From Sulfitobacter sp. M05 (lineage in GTDB: Bacteria; Pseudomonadota; Alphaproteobacteria; Rhodobacterales; Rhodobacteraceae), in assembly GCF_029285175.1 (NCBI RefSeq), contig NZ_JABEDH010000002.1, positions 496,001 to 560,000 of the forward strand: a DNA stretch of 64,000 nucleotides, given 5' to 3'. The notes under the pieces were generated by a model that saw only the letters and a list, made by a program, of their open reading frames with translations, was not told where the DNA came from and did not search any database. Shown here in pieces: positions 1 to 8,602 of this stretch; positions within the stretch are counted from its first letter, which is position 1; every line of letters begins with the position of its first letter. The translations under genes and the position numbers were made by a program.

Positions 1-17
1 CAGGGACGGGGTTTCAC

Positions 18-887
18 ATGGACATACGCGCAATACTGATGGGGCTGATCTTTGCGATCATGTGGTCATCGGCTTTTACCTCTGCCCGCATCATCGTTGC
101 TGACATGTCGCCCCTGTTCGCCCTGTCCTGCCGCTATCTGATTTCGGGCCTATTGGGCGTCACCATTGCGCTGGCTCTTGGCCAGTCCATGCGGCTGACA
201 CCGGCACAATGGCGCGCCACGATCATCTTTGGCATCCTGCAAAACGCCGTTTACCTTGGTCTGAACTTTATCGCGATGCAAACCGTCGAAGCCTCCCTTG
301 CCGCCATCATCGCTTCAACCATGCCTCTGCTTGTCGGGTTCGCCGTCTGGGTGATCTTTGGCGAACGGCTGCGCCCTATGGGCATCGCGGGCCTGTTTGC
401 CGGTTTGATCGGCGTCGGCATCATCATGGGCGCGCGCATTAATGGCGGTGTCGATCTGGCGGGCGTCGGGCTTTGTGTGGTGGGCGTCATCGCGCTGACC
501 GCCGCAACCCTGCTGGTACGTGGTGCCACCTCTGGCGGGAACTTCCTGATGATCGTCGGCTTGCAAATGCTGGTCGGCTGCGCCGCTTTGACATTGGCCA
601 CCCTTGCATTCGAAACCCCACGCCTAAACCCGACAGTGCCGCTGGCATTGGCCTTTACCTACACCTGCCTGTTCCCTGGCCTTGCCGCGACAATCATCTG
701 GTTCTGGCTGGTCAACCGGGTTGGGGCCACACGCGCCGCAACCTTCCACTTTCTCAACCCGTTCTTTGGTGTCGCCATCGCCGCCCTTCTCCTCTCCGAA
801 GCTCTGGGCGCACGCGACATCCTTGGCGTGGCAATCATCACCGCTGGTATCCTCGCGGTTCAGGTCTCACGCCAGCCCAGGTCTTAA
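18..887 (+). CDS. DMT-family (EamA) transporter
   Basis: Predicted inner-membrane exporter of the drug/metabolite transporter superfamily. The 289 residues are almost entirely hydrophobic and split into two similar halves (about residues 5-135 and 145-285), matching the tandem EamA layout with about ten membrane helices. An early WSSAFTSAR stretch resembles the first-helix signature of the family. A purine-rich GGGACGGGG precedes the ATG. The neighbouring GlxA-type regulator lies 63 bases downstream on the same strand and may be co-transcribed, but this does not reveal the substrate. Family assignment is firm; the exported compound is unknown. Confidence 0.9.
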   Translation: MDIRAILMGLIFAIMWSSAFTSARIIVADMSPLFALSCRYLISGLLGVTIALALGQSMRLTPAQWRATIIFGILQNAVYLGLNFIAMQTVEASLAAIIASTMPLLVGFAVWVIFGERLRPMGIAGLFAGLIGVGIIMGARINGGVDLAGVGLCVVGVIALTAATLLVRGATSGGNFLMIVGLQMLVGCAALTLATLAFETPRLNPTVPLALAFTYTCLFPGLAATIIWFWLVNRVGATRAATFHFLNPFFGVAIAALLLSEALGARDILGVAIITAGILAVQVSRQPRS

Positions 888-950
888 ACACGACAAAACA
901 TGCCGCAGTTCGGCGTCTGGCCGACAGGCCACACTGTATAAGCTGGGGCG

Positions 951-1940
951 ATGAACCCAGACGATTCACCCAAGTCCTATGCTTTCCTCCTGCTGCCGGG
1001 TTTCTCAACTCTGGGGTTTTCCTGTGCGTTGGATTGCCTGTCCCTTGCAAACCACCACCCGTCCGGGCGTCAATTCTACCACTGGCGGATGCTGTCGGCG
1101 GATGGCAATCCGGTGTCCGCCTACAACGGGGTCCGCGTCGAGGTCGATTGCGCCCTGACCGAGTTGGACCGGCATGAAACCCTGATCGTCTGTGCTGGTG
1201 AAAACGCAGGCCAAGGCAGTACCAAACCGGTCCTGAACTGGCTGCGCCGCGAAACCCGCAAGGGCATGGATTACGGGGCGCTTTCCTCTGGCACCTATAC
1301 GCTGGCCCTCGCAGGTTTGATCGGGGGCAAGCGCGTTACAACCCATTGGGAATACAAAACCGCACTGGCCGAAATGCTGCCTGATGTTGTCATGGAGGAC
1401 ACGCTTTATTCCGTTGACGGGCGCGTCTTTACATCGGCGGGCGGGGCGGCCTCTATGGATCTAATGCTGTACCGTGTCAGCGCCGATTACGGCACCGACC
1501 TTGCCACATGGGTCGCTGATCAAATGGTCTATACCGCGCCGCGCGCGCAGTCACAGGGGCAACGCATGTCCTTGCTGTCACGCCCCGAGGTGCGCAACGC
1601 CAAGCTGCTCCTCACTATCCAGATCATGGAAAACAACCTCGAAGATCCTCTGCGCCCCGATGAAATCGCCGAACTGATCCACCTGTCCACACGACAGCTG
1701 GAACGCCTATTTGCACGCTATCTTTCGACCTCGCCCAAACGCTACTACCTGCATCTGCGACTGGAGAAAGCCCGCAACCTTCTGCGCCAGACCGACCTGA
1801 GTGTGACTGACGTCTGTGTCGCCTGCGGGTTCAAATCCCTGTCGCATTTCTCAAAAAGCTACCGCAACGCCTATGGCAATCCACCGGGCACCGAGGCGGC
1901 GGATGGCAAGGTGCTGTGGTCAGGAAACACCAAGGGGTAA
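951..1940 (+). CDS. GlxA-family AraC-type transcriptional regulator
   Basis: Transcription factor of 329 residues with an N-terminal DJ-1/PfpI-like amidotransferase fold (about 10-175) and a C-terminal AraC double helix-turn-helix (about 215-315; note the GFKSLSHFSKSYRNAYG segment). The position where catalytic DJ-1 members carry a cysteine reads ALSSGTYTLA, so the domain is probably a ligand sensor rather than an enzyme. It resembles the GbdR/CdhR group that controls quaternary-amine catabolism, but the ligand cannot be read from sequence. A GGGG-rich site sits just before the ATG. The target could be the upstream transporter gene (inference). Confidence 0.9.
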   Translation: MNPDDSPKSYAFLLLPGFSTLGFSCALDCLSLANHHPSGRQFYHWRMLSADGNPVSAYNGVRVEVDCALTELDRHETLIVCAGENAGQGSTKPVLNWLRRETRKGMDYGALSSGTYTLALAGLIGGKRVTTHWEYKTALAEMLPDVVMEDTLYSVDGRVFTSAGGAASMDLMLYRVSADYGTDLATWVADQMVYTAPRAQSQGQRMSLLSRPEVRNAKLLLTIQIMENNLEDPLRPDEIAELIHLSTRQLERLFARYLSTSPKRYYLHLRLEKARNLLRQTDLSVTDVCVACGFKSLSHFSKSYRNAYGNPPGTEAADGKVLWSGNTKG

Positions 1941-1973
1941 CCCCCGAAAACGCGGCCCCCCGACGAACCGGAC

Positions 1974-2492
1974 TTACTTCAAAAACGGCTCTATTGCGTC
2001 AAGGATCGCCCGTGACTGCGGCTTGACCATCGCACCCCATGTACCCGCAACCGTCCCGTCAGGCCCGATCAGCACCTTGTTGAAATTCCACCGCGGCACA
2101 AACCCTGTTTCCGCCCGCACCGCTTTGTAAAATCCATGCGCGTGGTGGCCTTTCACATGGGTGATATCCGCCATCGGCAAGTCCAGCCCAAAAGTAACCT
2201 CGCAAAATTCCTTAACTTCGCTGCCGCTGGCCAATTCCTGATTGAAATCATCCGATGGCACGGCCAGCACCACCAGCCCTCGACCTTTGAATGTATCATA
2301 CAGGGCCTGCAACCCACCGTATTGCTTTGTAAACCCACATTGTGACGCTGTATTCACCACCAGCACCGGCTGGCCGGCCCAGTCGCGCAGGTTCATTGAT
2401 CCTCCGTCAATGCTGGCAAAGGTCACATCACGGGGTGCCGCGCAGACCACCGTGCCCAGCATCGCAAGAACCAATCCGAAAACCCATTTCAT
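1974..2492 (-). CDS. Exported glutathione peroxidase, Cys type
   Basis: Thiol peroxidase of the glutathione peroxidase family that reduces peroxides. Of the 172 residues, about the first 19 form a signal peptide ending in VVCAA. The catalytic motif NTASQCGFT carries cysteine (Cys52) instead of selenocysteine, and the WNFNKVLI motif with the catalytic Trp/Asn is present. The start at 2492 was chosen because GGGGAG lies just upstream and the signal peptide begins there. The frame stays open to 2714, but that extension runs into a mobile element and reads as non-protein sequence. It is divergent from msrB-msrA, forming an oxidative-damage cluster. Periplasmic location is inferred from the signal peptide. 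Confidence 0.88.
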   Translation of the reverse strand: MKWVFGLVLAMLGTVVCAAPRDVTFASIDGGSMNLRDWAGQPVLVVNTASQCGFTKQYGGLQALYDTFKGRGLVVLAVPSDDFNQELASGSEVKEFCEVTFGLDLPMADITHVKGHHAHGFYKAVRAETGFVPRWNFNKVLIGPDGTVAGTWGAMVKPQSRAILDAIEPFLK

Positions 2493-2599
2493 TCTCAACT
2501 CCCCTTTCCGCCATCTCTGCTGCCAGACACGCAGCCCGATCACATGAAGTTGCACAATCGACAGAAACCCTTTGAATTTCACGATCACACCCCATCTAA

Positions 2600-2850
2600 G
2601 GTCAGGACCCATTAATCCTGTGCCGTCAGTTTGCCCGATTTTTTCGCTAACAAGGAACATCTTATGCAGAAATAGTGGTTCTATTTCAAATGGATGTGAC
2701 GATGGAAGCGGCAAACCCGCACGGCGGGAATTTCACTTCATTTCAGCGTCTTGGACCGCTTGCAAATAGAACCACTATTGACGGCGCGGCCCAAACCATT
2801 GAAATTTCGTGAAATTGCCGCTGACGATACAGGATTAATGGGTCCTGACC
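2600..2850. mobile_element. MITE-like element with perfect terminal inverted repeats
   Basis: A 251-bp non-coding element. Its ends are 22-bp perfect inverted repeats (2600-2621 and 2829-2850), beginning GGTCAGGACCCATTAATC. It is flanked on both sides by CTAA (2596-2599 and 2851-2854), a likely 4-bp target duplication matching the YTAR target of IS5-type transposases. Inside, a second perfect inverted pair (16 bp, 2671-2686 and 2764-2779) is present, and each arm is itself palindromic (AAATAG/CTATTT). No transposase is encoded, so it would have been mobilised in trans. It fills most of the space between gpx and msrB. Confidence 0.8.
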
Positions 2851-2883
2851 CTAATGCACAACAAAAGCGCCAAGGAGGACGTC

Positions 2884-3327
2884 ATGTCAAAATATGAAAA
2901 ACGCGCCGAAGTCGTCGCCAACCTGTCACCCGAAGAATATCACGTGACACAGGAAAGCGGGACGGAACGCCCGGGCACCGGCAAGCTGCTTGGTAATAAA
3001 GAACCCGGCATCTATGTGGATATCGTTTCAGGAGAGCCCCTATTTGCCTCCTCCGACAAATACGAAAGCGGCTGCGGCTGGCCCAGCTTTACCAAACCCA
3101 TCGAAAACGTGACCGAACACCGCGATGCATCACTGGGCATGGTCCGCACCGAAGTGCGCAGCAAACACGGCGACAGCCACCTCGGGCATGTTTTCCCCGA
3201 CGGCCCGCCAGATCGTGGCGGTCTGCGCTATTGCATCAACTCTGCCTCGCTGCGCTTTGTCCATCGCGATGACATGGCTGACGAAGGCTATGGCGATTAC
3301 ATTACTCAAGTGGAGGACGTAGCATGA
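2884..3327 (+). CDS. msrB: Peptide-methionine (R)-S-oxide reductase MsrB
   Basis: Reduces methionine-R-sulfoxide in damaged proteins. The 147 residues carry the MsrB core: SGCGWPSF with Cys64 as probable resolving cysteine, [11 protein letters not shown], and the catalytic [11 protein letters not shown] with Cys117. The two CxxC pairs that bind zinc in many MsrB proteins are missing (the first region reads DIVSGEPLF), so this is a metal-free type. The start at 2884 is preceded by a strong AAGGAGG; an in-frame ATG 30 bases earlier lies at the very end of the mobile element and lacks such a site. The stop overlaps the msrA start (ATGA), so the two are translationally coupled. Confidence 0.95.
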   Translation: MSKYEKRAEVVANLSPEEYHVTQESGTERPGTGKLLGNKEPGIYVDIVSGEPLFASSDKYESGCGWPSFTKPIENVTEHRDASLGMVRTEVRSKHGDSHLGHVFPDGPPDRGGLRYCINSASLRFVHRDDMADEGYGDYITQVEDVA

Positions 3328-3833
3328 ATACCGAACGCGCAGTTCTGGCAGGTGGTTGTTTCTGGGGGATGCAGGATCTGATCCGTCGCCGCCCCGGCGT
3401 GATTTCGACCCGTGTGGGATACACCGGTGGCGACGTGCCAAATGCCACCTACCGCAACCATGGCACCCACGCCGAAGGCATCGAAGTGGTCTTTGACCCC
3501 ACGCTCACCTCATTTCGTGAACAGCTTGAGTTCTTTTTTCAAATCCACGACCCTACAACCGAAAACCGGCAGGGCAACGACCGTGGCCTCTCCTATCGTT
3601 CCGCCATCTACTATGTGAGCGATGAACAAAAGGCCGTGGCCTTGGACACAATCGCCGATGTCGACGCCTCGGGGCTGTGGCCGGGCAAGGTCGTGACCGA
3701 AGTCGAACCAGCTGGTGATTTTTGGGAAGCAGAGTCCGAACACCAAGATTACCTTGAGCGGACCCCCAACGGCTATACCTGCCACTTCCCCCGCGCCGAC
3801 TGGGTCTTGCCCAAACGCGCCGCGGCTGAATAA
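3324..3833 (+). CDS. msrA: Peptide-methionine (S)-S-oxide reductase MsrA
   Basis: Reduces methionine-S-sulfoxide, the stereoisomer MsrB cannot handle. The 169-residue protein has the signature [10 protein letters not shown] with catalytic Cys12 and the usual [17 protein letters not shown] and RSAIYY blocks. Its length is normal for the short, single-domain cytosolic form, and there is no signal peptide. It overlaps msrB by four bases and ends at a strong hairpin shared with the convergent hydantoinase gene. Confidence 0.95.
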   Translation: MNTERAVLAGGCFWGMQDLIRRRPGVISTRVGYTGGDVPNATYRNHGTHAEGIEVVFDPTLTSFREQLEFFFQIHDPTTENRQGNDRGLSYRSAIYYVSDEQKAVALDTIADVDASGLWPGKVVTEVEPAGDFWEAESEHQDYLERTPNGYTCHFPRADWVLPKRAAAE

Positions 3834-3839
3834 CGGATT

Positions 3840-3859
3840 GGGCGGGGTTACCCCCGCCC
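3840..3859. terminator. Hairpin between convergent msrA and hydantoinase genes
   Basis: A perfect 8-bp GC stem, GGGCGGGG/CCCCGCCC, with a 4-base loop lies exactly between the two convergent stop codons. There is no T-run on either side, so it is either a weak intrinsic terminator or a 3'-end stabiliser serving both transcripts. Confidence 0.45.
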
Positions 3860-5862
3860 TACATTGCCACGCGCGGGCGCCCCGCGGCCTCAACAGTGAT
3901 ATGCGCCTCAATAAAGACCTCCCGCGATTCAACACCGGCTGTCCGGATGTCGCGCTGCACCGAGACCTGAATATCCTCGGCACCGGCCATCTGCGCCTCA
4001 GCCGTGGCGTCACGCCGCAAAACAGTCTCTAACTCTGCCAATGCACTGTCTTGATCTGCAAAATCGACAGGCCCGTCCAAAAGATGCACGCGATATTTCC
4101 CCTCGCTGGGTGATGTCACCGTCCCGCTTTGGCGCATCGTGACCCGCCCCACCACCGCACCGATGGCATTGGCGACGCCGGCATATTCCGGCAGGATCAT
4201 CTCACAGCCCAGCATTTCACCAACAGCCGGATAGTAACTGCGGGCAGAGGCCCCCAACCCAACAACAGAGACGTTCAAACCAGTCTCTAACTTGACCAAA
4301 CCGTGATGCCCCGCCATCCCGCGCTGCATCAACACATGTCTGGCCAGAACCGCCGGATCGGCATCAAATGGGAAATCCTCCTCGGCAAAAGCAGTCTCTA
4401 ACAAAGCCAAACTCGTCTGGTAGGTCAGACGATCCACAATCATCTGCGCCACGTCATCCTCACTGGTCGACAGAACCGTCCCTGATCCCGTTCGCCTGCG
4501 CCCGAACAATTGCAGCGCCTTGCGCGCAGCACCGGCATCCCACTCCATCACCCGGCCCAGAACATGGCTGGCATCCGAGGGCGTCACCCCGGACACCTGA
4601 ACCAATCCGCGCCCAACCAACCGTTGCAACGCGCCCTGTTCAACCCGCGCCCGCAAGATGTCCCCCAAAGGATGAAGCCCCTCTCCAATTCGCTCAAGCA
4701 ACTGTGTTTCACGCGGCCCGATACCCTCCCGGCTCAGCCCCTGCACCGCCCGCACGAATCGCCCGTCATGCTCTCCCGGTGTTGACGCACGCAGCTGCGC
4801 ATCCAGCGCAGTATGCACCACCTCTGGCGCATCAACCGCCACCAGCGATACCGGAAGCACCCGCTTTGGCCCCAGGGTCACGCCCCCCTGCAACCCTTCC
4901 GCAATGAAATGAACCTCACTGTCCCCACCAAGGCCGGTCGTACGCATCGCCACCGCCTCGACCATGGTGCGATAGGGGCCAACACGGGCACCCGCCGGAT
5001 CAATCGCCGGACGCCCATCGCGCAACAACGCGACATCCGTCGTTGTTCCGCCGATATCACTGACCAATGCATGATCCACACCCGTCATCCATCGCGCCCC
5101 GACAATCGACGCCGCCGGTCCACTCAGGATTGTCTCGATAGGCCGCTCGCGCGCCTGTCCGCTGGAAATCAGCGCCCCATCTCCCCGAACCACCATCAGC
5201 GGGGCCTCGATCCCCATCGCTGTCAGCGTGTCTTCGGCACGCCCGATCAACCGATCGATCATCCCAATCAGCCGTGCGTTCAACACCGCCGTCAGCGCCC
5301 GCTTGGGGCCATTCAACTTGGCCGATAACTGATGTGACGCCGAAACTGGCCGCCCGGTAATTTGCGCAACCAATTCTGCCGCCCGCAGCTCATGCGCCGG
5401 ATTGCGCGTGGCAAACTGGCTGGCAACAGCAAACCCGCTGACTTCTTCCTTATGTGTCTCTAAAAAGACGATGAGCCCCGCTTCATCCAACGCCATCGCC
5501 TCGCCACCGGCATGATTATGACCACCGTCCAGCACGATATAGGGATCACCCTTCAGCGCCTCGGCCAATCCGTGCCCCGCCAAATCCTTCTCGCGAAACC
5601 CGATATAGATCAGCGCAACGCGCCCGCCCTGCCCTTCAACCAGCGCATTGGTCGCAAGCGTCGTCGACAGCGACGCCAAGGCAATGTCAGACGCGGCCAC
5701 ATCGGCCTGTGCCAGAACCGCCTGCACTGCGGCCCCCACCCCCAGCGCAAGATCATGCCGCGTGGTCAACGACTTGGCCGAAGCAATCACCGCCTCTTCA
5801 TCCCGCACCAACACCGCATCCGTATAGGTGCCGCCTGTATCAACGCCCAAAAGCAACGCCAT
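3859..5862 (-). CDS. Hydantoinase/oxoprolinase family protein (HyuA-type)
   Basis: Protein of 667 residues with the ASKHA-type ATPase fold of the hydantoinase A/5-oxoprolinase/acetone carboxylase beta family, whose members couple ATP hydrolysis to cleavage of cyclic amides or related chemistry. Visible motifs are the N-terminal phosphate loop LGVDTGGTYTDAVL and a second DIGGTTTDVALL near residue 275. The start at 5862 was chosen over one six bases upstream because GAGGGG is then seven bases away. No HyuB partner is adjacent, so the protein acts alone or with a partner elsewhere. The substrate is unknown. The gene carries three copies of a repeated 10-mer (see findings). Confidence 0.85.
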   Translation of the reverse strand: MALLLGVDTGGTYTDAVLVRDEEAVIASAKSLTTRHDLALGVGAAVQAVLAQADVAASDIALASLSTTLATNALVEGQGGRVALIYIGFREKDLAGHGLAEALKGDPYIVLDGGHNHAGGEAMALDEAGLIVFLETHKEEVSGFAVASQFATRNPAHELRAAELVAQITGRPVSASHQLSAKLNGPKRALTAVLNARLIGMIDRLIGRAEDTLTAMGIEAPLMVVRGDGALISSGQARERPIETILSGPAASIVGARWMTGVDHALVSDIGGTTTDVALLRDGRPAIDPAGARVGPYRTMVEAVAMRTTGLGGDSEVHFIAEGLQGGVTLGPKRVLPVSLVAVDAPEVVHTALDAQLRASTPGEHDGRFVRAVQGLSREGIGPRETQLLERIGEGLHPLGDILRARVEQGALQRLVGRGLVQVSGVTPSDASHVLGRVMEWDAGAARKALQLFGRRRTGSGTVLSTSEDDVAQMIVDRLTYQTSLALLETAFAEEDFPFDADPAVLARHVLMQRGMAGHHGLVKLETGLNVSVVGLGASARSYYPAVGEMLGCEMILPEYAGVANAIGAVVGRVTMRQSGTVTSPSEGKYRVHLLDGPVDFADQDSALAELETVLRRDATAEAQMAGAEDIQVSVQRDIRTAGVESREVFIEAHITVEAAGRPRVAM

Positions 5863-5929
5863 GGCCATTCCCCTCATTTCATTCGAATCAGGTGTATCGG
5901 ATGGAACAAAATGGTCCAGCCTGTTTGCG

Positions 5930-6958
5930 TCAGCCCGCGGCCAACTTCTCCAGCGCCCAAACCGCCGCATCCGCAACCGCTGGATCAGGATCATGCATCA
6001 ATCCCCGTGCCGCCTCCGCCAGCTCCGGCAAACCGGAATTGCCAATGGCATAAAGCACGTTGCGCACAAAACGGTCCCGCCCGATACGCTTCACAGGCGA
6101 TCCTGAAAACCGCAACCGAAACGCCGCATCATCCAGTCCGACCAGTTCCTCCAGATCCGCCGCCTCGCGCAAGGCCCCGTGATACCGCATGTCGCTCGCC
6201 TGAACCGCAAATTTGTTCCAGGGACAGGCCGCCAGACAATCGTCACATCCGTAAATCCGGTTGCCCAATTTGCCGCGCAGCTCATGCTCCACCGGCCCCT
6301 TATGTTCGATCGTCAGATAGGAAATACAGCGCCGCCCGTCCAACCGGTACGGGGCCGGAAAAGCCTCCGTCGGACAGGCCACCTGACAGGCCGTGCAGGA
6401 ACCGCAACGGTCCACCTCGGGGGCATCCACCTCCAAATCCAATGTGGTAAATACAGACCCTAAAAAGGCCCAATTACCCCAATCCCGACTTACTACATTG
6501 GTGTGTTTGCCCTGCCATCCCAACCCGCTCGCCTGTGCCAGTGCTTTCTCCGGCACGGGGGCTGTATCGACAAAAACCTTCACCTCGCAGGGCTGCTGCT
6601 CAATCAACCACCGCGCCAGCCGCTTCAGCCGCTTCTTGACAATATCATGATAATCGCGCCCCTGCGCATAAACCGAAACGGCAGCCTTTTCGGGATGCGC
6701 CAATACCGCCAACGGATCATGTTCCGGCGCATAGCTCTCGGCCAGCATGATCACCGATTTTGCCTCTGGCCACAGGGCCGCCGGGTTACCCCGCCACGCC
6801 ATCCGGTCTGCCATCCATCCCATCTGCCCATGGTACCCGGCCTGCACAAAGGCCTCCAGCCGTGCTGGCACCTCGGGCACATCCCAAGGACGACAAATCC
6901 GGCAGGCAACAAACCCTTCGCTCAGAGCTTGTTCAACCAACCGCGCCTTCAGGTCCAT
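5930..6958 (-). CDS. queG: Epoxyqueuosine reductase
   Basis: Catalyses the last step of queuosine synthesis in tRNA, reducing epoxyqueuosine with a cobalamin cofactor and two [4Fe-4S] clusters. The 342-residue protein shows the ferredoxin-type cluster motifs [16 protein letters not shown] and [14 protein letters not shown] and the [16 protein letters not shown] block typical of QueG. A HEAT-like PBS repeat sits at the C-terminus (about 280-340). The start at 6958 is preceded by a purine-rich AAAAAGAGA; a longer form from 6988 is possible. It lies 65 bases downstream of the fzlA-like gene on the same strand. Confidence 0.92.
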   Translation of the reverse strand: MDLKARLVEQALSEGFVACRICRPWDVPEVPARLEAFVQAGYHGQMGWMADRMAWRGNPAALWPEAKSVIMLAESYAPEHDPLAVLAHPEKAAVSVYAQGRDYHDIVKKRLKRLARWLIEQQPCEVKVFVDTAPVPEKALAQASGLGWQGKHTNVVSRDWGNWAFLGSVFTTLDLEVDAPEVDRCGSCTACQVACPTEAFPAPYRLDGRRCISYLTIEHKGPVEHELRGKLGNRIYGCDDCLAACPWNKFAVQASDMRYHGALREAADLEELVGLDDAAFRLRFSGSPVKRIGRDRFVRNVLYAIGNSGLPELAEAARGLMHDPDPAVADAAVWALEKLAAG

Positions 6959-7023
6959 TCTCTTTTTGGCCTTATATACTGTCCGCACTCTCGGCAGGCA
7001 CAGGAACTGGCGTGGGCCACCGC

Positions 7024-7689
7024 TTAAAAATCCAGATCGTTATAATGTTTCGGCGGCGGGAATCCCGATACCTGATCCGCCAACAGGGCACGAAACGCCG
7101 GACGTGACTTTATCTTGGCATACCAGTCTTTCACCACTTCCGACCGGTTCCAATCCACGTCCGAAATATAATCCAGCGACGACAAATGCGCCGCCGCAGC
7201 GAAATCGGCCAATGTCATTTTATCCCCCGCCAACCAGCGGCGATGATCCAGCAACCATGTCATATAATCCAAATGGTATTTGATCGCCTTGGCACCGGCC
7301 TTGACGTTCTTACTGTCGGGATACCCCTGTTTCATCATCTTCTTGTTCACCCGCTCGTACAACAGCTTGGATGTCACCTCGACATGAAACTTGTCATCAA
7401 ACCAATTGACCAGCCGGCGCACCTCTAACCGCTCTAACGGATCAGAAGGCAACAAGGACGGCTCCGGTCGGGTCTCTTCCAGATATTCGCAGATCGCAGC
7501 ACTTTCCGACATGATAATCCCGTCAAGCCGCAGCACCGGCACCTTGCCAGCAGGGTTGCGCCGCATAAAATCGGGGTCCTGCTCCCAATAGCGTTCTTCA
7601 ACCAGCTCCACTTCGATCTTCTTTTCAGCAAGACTCAGGCGCACCTTGCGGCAAAACGGGGAAAGGGGAACGTGGAACAGGCGCGCCAT
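7024..7689 (-). CDS. fzlA: FzlA-like glutathione S-transferase family protein
   Basis: A 221-residue GST-fold protein: thioredoxin-like half (about 1-80, with [14 protein letters not shown] and NPAGKVPVL) and an all-alpha half (about 90-205). From memory of the Caulobacter division protein FzlA, several segments match closely: [17 protein letters not shown], [20 protein letters not shown] and a C-terminal tail ending [11 protein letters not shown]. FzlA binds FtsZ filaments and links the Z-ring to septal wall synthesis. The neighbourhood (mtgA, uppP) fits a wall or division role. The alternative is an ordinary detoxifying GST, but the conserved tail argues for FzlA. Confidence 0.8.
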   Translation of the reverse strand: MARLFHVPLSPFCRKVRLSLAEKKIEVELVEERYWEQDPDFMRRNPAGKVPVLRLDGIIMSESAAICEYLEETRPEPSLLPSDPLERLEVRRLVNWFDDKFHVEVTSKLLYERVNKKMMKQGYPDSKNVKAGAKAIKYHLDYMTWLLDHRRWLAGDKMTLADFAAAAHLSSLDYISDVDWNRSEVVKDWYAKIKSRPAFRALLADQVSGFPPPKHYNDLDF

Positions 7690-7746
7690 TACAAAGTCTC
7701 ATGCTGAACTGATTTCAATACTCAATGCCCGTATACGGCGTGCAAT

Positions 7747-8472
7747 TCAACTCTCGAAACAGGCCGCACGCCCGTCCTTGCCGATTGTCGCCGCCCCGTC
7801 ACGCACCTGACGCGCCCGTTTCAAAACGAATCCGCTGGGTCTTGAGGCGGATCGCGTCTTGGGCGACGGCAGGATCGCCGCCAACTGCGCGGCCTGCGTT
7901 GCGGACAAATCAGCGGCAGAAACACCAAAGTAATGTCGGGCGGCGGCCTCTACCCCGAAAACACCTTCGTCAAATTCGGCGACGTTCAGATACACCTCAA
8001 TGATACGCCGCTTTGACCATATCGCCTCGACCAACGGGGTAATCAGGGCTTCGGCTGCTTTGCGCGCCCAGAGCCGCCCATGCCACAGATAAACATTCTT
8101 GACGGTTTGCTGGCTGATCGTCGAGGCCCCACGGGCAGATCCCTGCTCAATCGCCATTTTGATCGCCGGCAGATCAAATCCCCAATGCTGACAGAAATTC
8201 GCATCCTCCGCCGCCACAGCAGCGCGCGCCATCACCGGCGCGACCTTATCAATCGACACCCATGTCTGTTTCACACCGCCCAACCGGCGCCCTTCGGTAA
8301 ACATATAGGCGGTTGTCGGCGGGTTAATCAGCGCCCCCAGCAGCACCAGCGCCACCGTTACCAGAAACACAATCGCCACGGCCCGCAACACCCAGCGCCG
8401 CACCCGCTTGCGCCATGGCAGACCAACGGCCTTCTTGACCGGTTTCTTCTTTGATGTCGCTTTGCGGGCCAT
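7747..8472 (-). CDS. mtgA: Monofunctional biosynthetic peptidoglycan transglycosylase
   Basis: Membrane-anchored GT51 enzyme that polymerises lipid II into glycan strands in the periplasm. The 241 residues begin with a lysine/arginine-rich cytosolic tail, then a single membrane segment (about 28-50). The catalytic domain includes AAEDANFCQHWGFD (first catalytic Glu region), GASTISQQTVKN and KRRIIEVYLNVAEF (second catalytic Glu). There is no transpeptidase domain, which distinguishes it from bifunctional PBPs. It follows gltB on the same strand at 130 bases, so it may have its own promoter. Confidence 0.93.
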   Translation of the reverse strand: MARKATSKKKPVKKAVGLPWRKRVRRWVLRAVAIVFLVTVALVLLGALINPPTTAYMFTEGRRLGGVKQTWVSIDKVAPVMARAAVAAEDANFCQHWGFDLPAIKMAIEQGSARGASTISQQTVKNVYLWHGRLWARKAAEALITPLVEAIWSKRRIIEVYLNVAEFDEGVFGVEAAARHYFGVSAADLSATQAAQLAAILPSPKTRSASRPSGFVLKRARQVRDGAATIGKDGRAACFES

Positions 8473-8602
8473 CCCACAGATATAGGGCGCGGGATCGGCT
8501 TTGTGAACGTAATTGAATGCCGCAGTGACATTTCCAGCGTCCCTGCGCCCTTCCGGTCAAGGCGGATCAGCGGGCACCGCGGTTGCGACGCCCGCCATAA
8601 AT

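Noticed and set aside
2493..2714. N-terminal extension of the glutathione peroxidase
   Set aside because: It runs through the mobile element, lacks a ribosome site and would bury an evident signal peptide.
5512..6450. Plus-strand frame across the hydantoinase and queG genes
   Set aside because: Pro/Arg/His-rich translation typical of antisense reading; overlaps two well-supported genes.
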